A stretch of DNA of 13,300 nt from Spirochaetaceae bacterium (lineage in GTDB: Bacteria; Spirochaetota; Spirochaetia; Treponematales; Breznakiellaceae), in the NCBI GenBank assembly GCA_031255655.1, contig JAIRSB010000057.1, forward strand, positions 1 through 13,300, written 5' to 3'. The number at the start of each line of letters is the position of its first letter. The first letter of the stretch is position 1. Both the position numbers and the translations under genes were made by a program. The notes beneath the pieces are model-generated. The model made no database searches, was not told the origin of the DNA, and worked only from the letters and a program-made list of their open reading frames with translations. This document shows positions 1-5,769 of this stretch, piece by piece.

Positions 1-79
1 CCCCGCGCCGTACATCGGGGATGCTATCCCCGGCCTTCCGCAAACTGCCAAGCAGCCGCTTTATGATGCCATCTCCCAT
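1..79 (-). CDS. possible N-terminus of an unknown protein, cut by the window edge
   Basis: On the minus strand an ATG at 79-77 opens a frame that stays open to the edge of the window (26 codons). It begins MGDGIIKRLLGSLRKAG and continues DSIPDVRRG. The first part could form a basic amphipathic helix. An in-frame TAA lies four codons upstream of the ATG, so this would be the first possible start. A GGAGG precedes the ATG but sits only one base away, too close for a normal ribosome-binding site. A TAAACT hexamer ends six bases before the ATG, as in the leaderless genes of this window, but no good -35 goes with it. It would be divergent from trpS. I do not recognise the protein and 26 codons cannot establish a gene. 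Confidence 0.35.
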   Translation of the reverse strand, partial: MGDGIIKRLLGSLRKAGDSIPDVRRG

Positions 80-196
80 ACCTCCAGTTTATCATGGTTT
101 TCAAAATGAGAATTGCTGCCCGCCTGTCCATGATGTTGTGCGTTGACTTGATGAACCGCAAAACCCGTGCGAATACGCTCATGCCCGGACACCGGC

Positions 197-226
197 TTGT
201 GGATATCCGCGTCAATGTGCTATATT
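197..226 (+). promoter_or_regulatory. putative trpS promoter, leaderless, extended -10
   Basis: A TATATT -10 box (221-226) is preceded directly by TGC, the TGn of an extended -10. A weak -35 TTGTGG lies 18 bases upstream (197-202). Six bases separate the -10 from the trpS ATG, so transcription should start at or next to the A of the start codon. No purine-rich ribosome-binding site precedes the ATG. Confidence 0.5.
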
Positions 227-232
227 TTTACA

Positions 233-1225
233 ATGAAAACAGTGCTTACAGGCGTTAAACCGACCGGCAGCCTACATATAGGCAACTATTTTGGAGCTAT
301 AAAACCCGCCCTGACACTCGCGGAAAAGTATGAGGCGCGTTATTTTATAGCGGATTATCATGCGTTAAACACGATGAAAGACGCCGCCGAATTGAAAAAC
401 GCCATACGCGGGATCGCCGCCGGATGGCTGGCCGTGGGGCTTGACCCTGAAAAAGTCGTCTTTTACCGTCAAAGCGCCGTTCCTGAAATTTTTGAGTTGG
501 CAACAATCCTTGCGGCTTTCACTGCGAAGGGATTATTGAACCGCGCTCACGCCTACAAAGCGGCTGTTCAAAGGAACGTTGAGCACGGCGATGATGAAGA
601 CGCGGGCGTAAACATGGGGCTGTTCACCTACCCCATTTTGATGGCGGCGGACATATTATTATTCAACGCCGATGTCGTACCGGTTGGCCGCGACCAGGTT
701 CAACATGTTGAGATCGCACAAGACATCGCGAAAGCTGTCAACTTCAACTACAAAAAAAACCTGTTAAAAATACCGGAAGCGCTTACATTGGAGAACAGCG
801 AGGTCGTGCCGGGTCTCGACGGGCGCAAGATGAGCAAGAGTTACGACAATACCATACCACTTTTTTCGAGCGGCGCGGCGCTTCGCAAGCAAATTATGCG
901 TATCGTTACAAATTCGCAGGGGGTAGACGAACCAAAAAACCCCGGTGATTCCCAGATTTTCACGCTTTACTGCCTCTTCGCCTCAGAAACCGAGCGGCTG
1001 GAAATGGACAAACGCTACCGCGCCGGAGGCATGGGCTGGGGTGAGGCGAAAGAGGAATTGTTCCGCGTGATGAATCGCGAGCTATCTCCGTTGCGTGAAC
1101 GTTTTAATGCTTTTATTTCTGAACCTGATCACATGGACGCAATTTTAAGAGACGGAGCGGAAAAAGCGCGAGCTATAGCTTCGCGAACTTTAGCCGGACT
1201 GCGATCTGCCGCCGGAATAGGGTGA
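233..1225 (+). CDS. trpS: tryptophan--tRNA ligase
   Basis: Cytoplasmic class I aminoacyl-tRNA synthetase that charges tRNA-Trp with tryptophan using ATP. The protein is 330 residues, normal for bacterial TrpRS. The N-terminus GVKPTGSLHIGNYFGA holds the HIGH-type motif as HIGN (residues 15-18). The second signature KMSKS is at 199-203, within GLDGRKMSKSYDN. The segment around residues 130-160, with PILMAADILLF and VGRDQVQHVE, is typical of the family's active-site domain. The ATG at 233 is chosen because the family begins with a short MKxVLTGxxPTG; a GTG at 167 would add 22 residues unlike the family. There is no Shine-Dalgarno, and a -10 box sits six bases before the ATG, so the mRNA is probably leaderless. 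The gene stands alone, followed by insertion-sequence debris. Confidence 0.96.
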   Translation: MKTVLTGVKPTGSLHIGNYFGAIKPALTLAEKYEARYFIADYHALNTMKDAAELKNAIRGIAAGWLAVGLDPEKVVFYRQSAVPEIFELATILAAFTAKGLLNRAHAYKAAVQRNVEHGDDEDAGVNMGLFTYPILMAADILLFNADVVPVGRDQVQHVEIAQDIAKAVNFNYKKNLLKIPEALTLENSEVVPGLDGRKMSKSYDNTIPLFSSGAALRKQIMRIVTNSQGVDEPKNPGDSQIFTLYCLFASETERLEMDKRYRAGGMGWGEAKEELFRVMNRELSPLRERFNAFISEPDHMDAILRDGAEKARAIASRTLAGLRSAAGIG

Positions 1226-1281
1226 TGTTCTAAAATTATTGCAATAAAGATATAATTTGTTTCATTTATTGGAAACTCTGG

Positions 1282-1380
1282 ACGGCAAACATTTTAGTGT
1301 TCATATATGTTGAGGCGTATTATAACCGTATCCGTACGCATTCGGTACTCGACTATGTTTCCACTGATGGGTTTAACTAA
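1282..1380 (+). pseudogene. C-terminal fragment of an IS3-family transposase (orfB)
   Basis: The frame ending in TAA at 1378-1380 reads FIYVEAYYNRIRTHSVLDYV and then STDGFN. This closely matches the end of the IS3-family DDE transposase, whose usual form is (F/Y)-(D/E)-YIExxYNRxRxHSALGYxSPxEF. Only the last 30 or so residues remain. The catalytic core and orfA are absent, because trpS ends only 57 bases upstream. There is no start or known partner, so this is a relic. Its missing 5' part could be the oppositely oriented relic at about 5106-5755. Confidence 0.75.
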
Positions 1381-1391
1381 AAGAAACTCGC

Positions 1392-1622
1392 TTAACTATG
1401 TCTACCAAATAGGGTAAAGTCCATGTCTCCGGTATCTCGGTTGCGGATTTCGTTGAGCACGGACGCCCAGAAATTGGTCTCTTCGTTTTCCGCTATCCAC
1501 AGCCTTAAAACCTCTTTCTTCCAATCGAAATTCACCCAAGAGCCGCACATACGCTCTTTATAACCCGCACCCCAAAATACTACACACAAGCTGGCTGACA
1601 CTCTTAGACGAGATCGCAACAC
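1392..1622 (-). pseudogene. IS256/Mutator-family transposase fragment
   Basis: A minus-strand frame of 76 codons with a recognisable core at about 1430-1545: WVNFDWKKEVLRLWIAENEE followed by TNFWASVLNEIRNR. This matches the part of IS256-family transposases that reads roughly V-x-x-DGxKEVLGxWIxENExxxFWxxVLxxLKNRG. The usual continuation, with the next catalytic Asp in IxxxDGL, is lost after the Arg; the frame degenerates and stops. The upstream part does not read as transposase. It is therefore an internal scrap. It lies between the mrdA stop and the IS3 scrap at 1282-1380 and cannot be functional. Confidence 0.65.
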
Positions 1623-1651
1623 GCCGCCGCGCCCGCTGGCGGCAACAGTAA

Positions 1652-1771
1652 TTATTTTGTTTCCCCTCCTATAAATATCTGTACGCTGCTATCACCAATA
1701 GATGCGTCATAGGCGCTGGCCATTATTTCATTATTAATTACTTTTACCCTGTTAGAAGTTTCCAAACAACC
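1652..1771 (-). other. open stretch in frame with, and directly after, the mrdA stop
   Basis: After the TAG that ends mrdA (1774-1772) the same frame stays open for 39 codons to a TAA at 1654-1652, with an internal ATG at 1723-1721 (MASAYDASIGDSSVQIFIGG). The composition looks protein-like but no family is recognised and no ribosome-binding site is evident. It could be the end of a lost downstream gene, a small peptide, or chance. A GCCGCC/GGCGGC inverted repeat lies just beyond it (1623-1643) without a T run. Confidence 0.2.
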
Positions 1772-3610
1772 CTATTCTCTGCGCCCACTTGCCGGAATAA
1801 GATACTGAAAGCCAAGCGCGTTTACCGCTTCTTCATAGGTCTGCTCCGCGAATATACCCTGAAAAATTATTGCCGAAGCGTAAGGCGCCCACCATTCCCA
1901 TGGGTTTGACGCCTCGACTATCACGGAAACCACTATTTGTTCCTCAACGTTTGTGCTGTTATAAGGCGCGTACGCGGCGAACCACGAGTGCCAGCGGTCT
2001 TGCAATCCTACTTCGCTCGTCCCTGTCTTTCCGGCGACCTCTACTGTTTTGATGTTAAGCGGAAACCGCGCGGTGCCGGAGCTTATCACAGAGCGCATAT
2101 TGTTCCGCACCGTTTTGAATACCTCTTTGTCAATGTCGGATTTGTGAATTATTTCTCTTTCGATCACGCTTTCTATCTCGCCGTTCGCGCCATCGCGCAC
2201 CTCTTTTAGAACATGCGGTTTGTATATGACTCCGTCATTTACTGTCATCGCTACCATATTCGCCATTTGCAACGGAGTTACCAGCGCGAAGCCCTGCCCT
2301 ATCGACATATTCATCGTATCGCCGCCCTGCCATCTTTCGCGCAGACGACGTTCTTTCCACTGCGGTGTCGGGATAAAGCCGGGTATTTCCCCGGGTATGT
2401 CTATGCCGGTAAGCTCTCCCAAGCCGTAATCCCTAGCGTAGGAAACTATACGCTCAATGCCGAGGTTGTCGCGACCCACTATCCAGAAATAGATGTCGCA
2501 GGATTGTGCCATCGCTTGCTGAAGGTTGAGCCGTCCGTGTCCGGGACGGCGTATATGACATCGCCATGTCCTATCGCCATAGCTCATCTCGCCCTGACAG
2601 TCCACGGTTTTTTCCTCCGGGAAAGAGTTCTCGCTTAATATTCCCGTTGTCATGATAATTTTGAATGTCGAGCCGGGTGGATAGCTTGATTGTATCGCCC
2701 TGTTTATCAGCGGCCTTTTCGCGTCGTTCACGAGCAGTTGGTATTCCGCGCCGGAGTCATTGCTGTTGAATATGCCGGGGTCGTACCACGGGTACGAAAC
2801 CATAGCCAGTATCTCGCCTGAGGAGGGGCGCATAATGACGACGGAGCCAGTGCGTTCCCCAAGCGCTTTTTCCGCGAGCGTCTGCATGCCGCTGTCTATC
2901 GTCAGCACTAGATTCTTCCCTGTTTCAGGCGCTTCTCGGATGATTTCGCGGTTGCGGGCTAAACGTCCGCGCACGTCGACTGTGCGGATTTCCCGTCCCT
3001 CTTTGCCGCGCAGCAGTTCGTCGTACTGCCTTTCTATTCCTGTTTTGCCGATTATGTCGCCTTGTTTGTAGCCGCGATTGTAAAGCACGGTCAGCTCATC
3101 GCGGGTTATGTCCCCAACGTAGCCTATGACATGCGAAAGGCTGCCTGTGTCGCGGTAGTTCCGCACTGGTTTTGACTGCCATGAAACTCCATGCAGTGTG
3201 TCAAGATTTTCGGCAATGGACGCTATTTCTTCATACTGTATATTTGACGCTATTTCTACCGGTCGGTAGAGGTGGTAGTATTCGGGCGGCAGCTTTTTTT
3301 CTAGTTGTTCGCGCGGGATGTGCAGGAATTTAGATAGATTCTCCAGCAATTCTATCATGTTTTCTTGTCTGACTTCCGCCGGAGCTATAAATACCGCAAA
3401 GGAATCGACGCTGGAGGCGATTGGGGCGCTGTAGCTGCGGTCAAAGATGTCGCCGCGCTGCGCGGGGAGTGTCATCGTTCTTCTGGATATGTCGTCCGCG
3501 CGGGAGCGGTACAGTTCTCCGTGCATTATTTGCATGATAAACAGTCTTCCGGCGTACAATACGAATATCGCTATGAATATAAGCTGTGCTACTACTATGC
3601 GGTTTTTCAT
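1772..3610 (-). CDS. mrdA: penicillin-binding protein 2 (peptidoglycan transpeptidase)
   Basis: Inner-membrane class B PBP that cross-links peptidoglycan during side-wall elongation, normally with RodA, MreB, MreC and MreD. From the ATG at 3610 it has 612 residues, usual for PBP2. Residues 5-28 are a single N-terminal membrane anchor. The family box QRGDIFDRS is at 51-59. The transpeptidase motifs are all present: STFK with catalytic Ser314 and Lys317, SCD at 370-372 (the SxN position, with Asp as is common in PBP2) and KTGT at 528-531. An in-frame GTG at 3628 would add six residues, but the ATG is preceded by AAGAG at a good distance and starts at the basic end of the anchor. It lies 18 bases after cysS on the same strand, so the two are probably cotranscribed. 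rodA, often the next gene, is not here; transposon debris follows instead. Confidence 0.95.
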   Translation of the reverse strand: MKNRIVVAQLIFIAIFVLYAGRLFIMQIMHGELYRSRADDISRRTMTLPAQRGDIFDRSYSAPIASSVDSFAVFIAPAEVRQENMIELLENLSKFLHIPREQLEKKLPPEYYHLYRPVEIASNIQYEEIASIAENLDTLHGVSWQSKPVRNYRDTGSLSHVIGYVGDITRDELTVLYNRGYKQGDIIGKTGIERQYDELLRGKEGREIRTVDVRGRLARNREIIREAPETGKNLVLTIDSGMQTLAEKALGERTGSVVIMRPSSGEILAMVSYPWYDPGIFNSNDSGAEYQLLVNDAKRPLINRAIQSSYPPGSTFKIIMTTGILSENSFPEEKTVDCQGEMSYGDRTWRCHIRRPGHGRLNLQQAMAQSCDIYFWIVGRDNLGIERIVSYARDYGLGELTGIDIPGEIPGFIPTPQWKERRLRERWQGGDTMNMSIGQGFALVTPLQMANMVAMTVNDGVIYKPHVLKEVRDGANGEIESVIEREIIHKSDIDKEVFKTVRNNMRSVISSGTARFPLNIKTVEVAGKTGTSEVGLQDRWHSWFAAYAPYNSTNVEEQIVVSVIVEASNPWEWWAPYASAIIFQGIFAEQTYEEAVNALGFQYLIPASGRRE

Positions 3611-3628
3611 TGCCGTCTCTTGAGTCAC

Positions 3629-5065
3629 TCAGCTATATCTCCAGTTTGTTCCGTTCTGTCTGTCTTCGAGTATTACGCCGCGCTCTTTTAGTGAATTGCG
3701 TATTTCATCGGCGCGGGTGAAGTTTTTTGCCGTTTTCGCCGCGGCGCGTTCAGCTATCAGCGCGTCGATTTCGGCCTCATCTATGCCGTCTGCGCCGCTG
3801 TCTTTTTGGTAAACTCCGGCTACTAGGTCTAGTCCGAGCACATTGTCCATGTCGAAGGCTGCGGCAAGTGTGTCGCGGGGAGGCATTTCGCTGTCTTTTA
3901 CTAATGCCCAAAGGGATGAGAGGGCGCGCGGTGTGTTAAGGTCGTCCTTCAGCGCGGCGTCAAAGCTATCTGAATGTTCGGCGGCTTTCCCTGAAGTGGC
4001 GCGGGCAGGCGCTATTTCCGCCGCGTCCGTCTTCGCCGCAATCGAGCGCAATGCTGATAGCAGCGATTTTCGCGCGTTTTGCGCGCTTTTTAGGCTGTCT
4101 ACCGAGAATTTTATTTGATGCCGATAGTGTCCGCCCAGCAGGAAGTAGCGGTAATCCAATGGGTCAAAGCCCATTCCGGCCAGGTCTTGCAGGGTGATGA
4201 AGCTGCCGGTGGATTTTGACATTTTTTCTTTATCGAGGACCAGGAATTCATTGTGTATCCAGTATTTTACCCAAGGGTGTTTGCCTGTTGCCGCTTCGCT
4301 CTGCGCTGTCTCGTTTGTGTGGTGTATTTGTATGTGGTCTATTCCGCCCGCATGTATGTCGAACTGTTCACCCAGATATTTCATGCTCATGGCAGAACAT
4401 TCTATATGCCAGCCGGGATAGCCGCGTCCCCACGGGCTATCCCATGTGAGGGCTTGGTTTTCGAACTTGCTCTTTGTAAACCACAGCACAAAGTCGCTTT
4501 GGTTTCGTTTGTTGCCGTCCGGTTCGGCGCGGGAGTGGGTTTTGTTTTGTTCGCTTAGCAGGTGTCCCGATAGTTCTCCGTAACTGGGGTATTTCGATAC
4601 GTCAAAGTATAGGTTTCCGCCTGCGTTGTATGTGTAGCCTGCGTCTTCTATTCGTTTTATCAGGGCTATCATGTCGTCTATGTGTTCGGTTGCTTTGCAG
4701 ATGATGTCCGGTTTCTGTATTCGCAGGCGTTCTGTGTCGTTAAAGAAGGCTTTTGTGTAAAATGCCGCTACTTCTAGTACGCTTTTGCCACGTTCTTCCG
4801 CGCTTTTTAGCATTTTATCGTCGCCGCTGTCGTCGTCGCCTGTAAGGTGGCCTACATCGGTAACGTTCATTACATGGCATACTTTGTACCCGAAGCGGCG
4901 CAGCGTGCGGATGAGTACGTCATGGGTAACGTAGGCGCGTAAATTGCCGATGTGGGCGTAGTTGTAAACTGTGGGGCCGCACCCGTAAAAACCTACTTTG
5001 TCTTCGTGGACGGGTTTGAACGGTTCTATTTTCCTTCCGAGTGTGTTGTATAGGTATAAGGGCAT
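3629..5065 (-). CDS. cysS: cysteine--tRNA ligase
   Basis: Cytoplasmic class I synthetase that attaches cysteine to tRNA-Cys. The protein has 478 residues, typical of bacterial CysRS. The HIGH motif appears as AHIGNLR (HIGN at 38-41). The zinc site that selects cysteine can be traced: Cys29 in GFYGCGPTVYN, Cys223 in GWHIECSAM, and His248 and Glu252 in IHHTNE. KMSKS is at 281-285. The C-terminal part holds the helical DALR-type region, and KNFxxADxIRxxLxxxGVxLEDxxxGTxW near the end is characteristic. The ATG at 5065 starts MPLYLYNTLGRK, as in the family. There is no Shine-Dalgarno, and a promoter ends 5 bases before the ATG. It is the first gene of a probable cysS-mrdA operon, and its promoter abuts the IS3 relic. 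Confidence 0.97.
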   Translation of the reverse strand: MPLYLYNTLGRKIEPFKPVHEDKVGFYGCGPTVYNYAHIGNLRAYVTHDVLIRTLRRFGYKVCHVMNVTDVGHLTGDDDSGDDKMLKSAEERGKSVLEVAAFYTKAFFNDTERLRIQKPDIICKATEHIDDMIALIKRIEDAGYTYNAGGNLYFDVSKYPSYGELSGHLLSEQNKTHSRAEPDGNKRNQSDFVLWFTKSKFENQALTWDSPWGRGYPGWHIECSAMSMKYLGEQFDIHAGGIDHIQIHHTNETAQSEAATGKHPWVKYWIHNEFLVLDKEKMSKSTGSFITLQDLAGMGFDPLDYRYFLLGGHYRHQIKFSVDSLKSAQNARKSLLSALRSIAAKTDAAEIAPARATSGKAAEHSDSFDAALKDDLNTPRALSSLWALVKDSEMPPRDTLAAAFDMDNVLGLDLVAGVYQKDSGADGIDEAEIDALIAERAAAKTAKNFTRADEIRNSLKERGVILEDRQNGTNWRYS

Positions 5066-5070
5066 AAGTC

Positions 5071-5099
5071 AATCTATGCTGTTACAGGAGAAATATCAA
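5071..5099 (-). promoter_or_regulatory. putative cysS promoter, leaderless
   Basis: On the minus strand, TTGATA (5099-5094) is followed after exactly 17 bases by TAGATT (5076-5071). Only GACTT separates the -10 from the cysS ATG at 5065, so the predicted start is at the first base or two of the start codon. The -35 matches consensus at 5 of 6 positions and the -10 at 4 of 6. Confidence 0.55.
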
Positions 5100-5119
5100 G
5101 GCTGTAGTGCATGGAGGGG

Positions 5120-5467
5120 CAGTGGGTGGCACGGCGTGGACATTAACCCGGTTGGGGAGCAGAGTATTAAGCGTGGTTCCCTGAATTAAACCCATCAACC
5201 GGTAGTTCTAGTCAGTAGTGGGCATGAACTTCCGCCTACTACGGGTGTTCAGTCCGTTTTCCGTATCAAAGCGGCCGTTTTCTTACGGCTTATACCCGTT
5301 TGCTGTGTGTTTGTAGCAACCCTTCTCTCGCGCGAGGGCTTCCGTACCGGTAGCAATGCCGTTGCGGTAGTGGGCGCTGCCTGACACCCCGAAAATAGCG
5401 GTCATCTCCCTGACGGTGTATTCGTTCCGATGCTTCTGCATGAAACGGTACGACATCACCAGTGTTC
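5120..5467 (-). pseudogene. IS3-family orfB remnant (transposase N-terminal half)
   Basis: From about 5456 the minus strand reads MSYRFMQKHRNEYTVREMTA followed by IFGVSGSAHYR. This is the helix-turn-helix entry segment of IS3-family OrfB, usually (I)xxHRxxFxVxxMCxxLGVSxSGYY. After a damaged stretch (GYKP then a TAA at 5285-5283) the reading resumes in another frame as RKKTAALIRK, then shifts again into NGLNTRSRRKFMPTTD with a TAG where the family has Ser-Asn. Both pieces are standard for the part just before the catalytic domain. Nothing of the D-D-E core is visible. Confidence 0.75.
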
Positions 5468-5520
5468 TTCCTGTGCGAAGATGACGCGAACTAAAGTTCG
5501 GCTGATTTTTTAGTATTTCA

Positions 5521-5539
5521 CGTGAAGCCCCACTTCACG
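5521..5539. repeat. short palindromic repeat, copy A
   Basis: CGTGAAG-CCCCA-CTTCACG forms a perfect 7-bp stem with a 5-base loop. It differs from copy B (5635-5653) at only three positions, all transitions. It lies within the IS3 relic and supplies the TGA that interrupts the orfA reading frame. Confidence 0.6.
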
Positions 5540-5634
5540 CCGTATCACGCAGCGCTTTGATTTCCTTCCGCAAGCCGGCAAGTCCCTTTGTTACTCGGAC
5601 GTCCGTGCCCGGAGAAGGTAGGCAATCCGTCCAA

Positions 5635-5653
5635 CGTGAAGCTCCGCCTCACG
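5635..5653. repeat. short palindromic repeat, copy B
   Basis: CGTGAAG-CTCCG-CCTCACG has the same 19-base layout as copy A 95 bases away, with one mismatch in the stem. It falls at the point where the orfA relic changes reading frame. Confidence 0.55.
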
Positions 5654-5734
5654 CCCCTGTTTTATCCAGCGGCGCGGTACGTTGATACACAAATCCAACT
5701 TAGTGTAATTTCTGCACTGTTTAACTGCGGGGTA

Positions 5735-5763
5735 TTCACTATTACTCACCGCGCCTTTATAAT
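5735..5763 (+). promoter_or_regulatory. putative tex promoter, leaderless
   Basis: TTCACT (5735-5740), a 17-base spacer, and a perfect TATAAT (5758-5763). Six bases (TGCGAC) then lead to the tex ATG, placing the predicted start at the A of the start codon. No ribosome-binding site is present. The -35 lies in the start of the IS3 orfA relic, while the -10 lies at or beyond its edge. Confidence 0.65.
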
Positions 5764-5769
5764 TGCGAC

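Larger units (their letters stand above)
5500..5750 (-). pseudogene. IS3-family orfA remnant
   Basis: The small DNA-binding protein of IS3 elements is recognisable in two frames. One frame reads roughly EYPAVKQ, KLDLCINVPRRWIKQ (about 5657-5735), the end of the helix-turn-helix with its typical RRWIKQ. A shifted frame reads LPSPGTDVRVTKGLAGLRKE, IKALRDTA, then TGA, then REILKN (about 5506-5622), the linker and leucine-zipper region that in the family leads into xxREILKKA. The frame break falls beside a palindromic repeat at 5635-5653, and the TGA lies inside a second one at 5521-5539. Confidence 0.65.
5106..5755 (-). mobile_element. decayed IS3-family insertion sequence (orfA and 5' half of orfB)
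   Basis: The whole gap between cysS and tex translates, with frameshifts and stops, as an IS3-family element read from right to left. In order there are: an orfA helix-turn-helix end (INVPRRWIKQ, about 5657-5690), an orfA linker and leucine-zipper stretch (LPSPGTDVRVTKGLAGLRKE, then IKALRDTA), the orfA end REILKN, the orfB N-terminus, an RKKTAALIRK segment, NGLNTRSRRKFMPTTD, and a last trace PNRVNVHAVP near 5123-5157. The DDE catalytic core is absent, and clear terminal inverted repeats were not identified. At least three frame breaks and two in-frame stops make it non-functional. Two short palindromic repeats sit inside it. Its outer ends touch the promoters of both neighbours. Confidence 0.8.

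Noticed and set aside
167..232. GTG start for trpS adding 22 residues
   Set aside because: The family begins at MKxVLTGxxPTG, and the extra residues overlap the promoter and match nothing expected.
1251..1256. TATAAT after trpS as a promoter
   Set aside because: The -35 is poor (TTCTAA) and only an IS fragment lies downstream.
1870..4558. Plus-strand open frames opposite mrdA and cysS
   Set aside because: They are antisense shadows of two well-supported genes with all catalytic motifs, and no plus-strand family signature is seen.
5487..5512. CGAAC/GTTCG hairpin followed by a T run as a terminator
   Set aside because: The stem is only five pairs, it lies inside the IS3 relic, and no transcript is known to end there.
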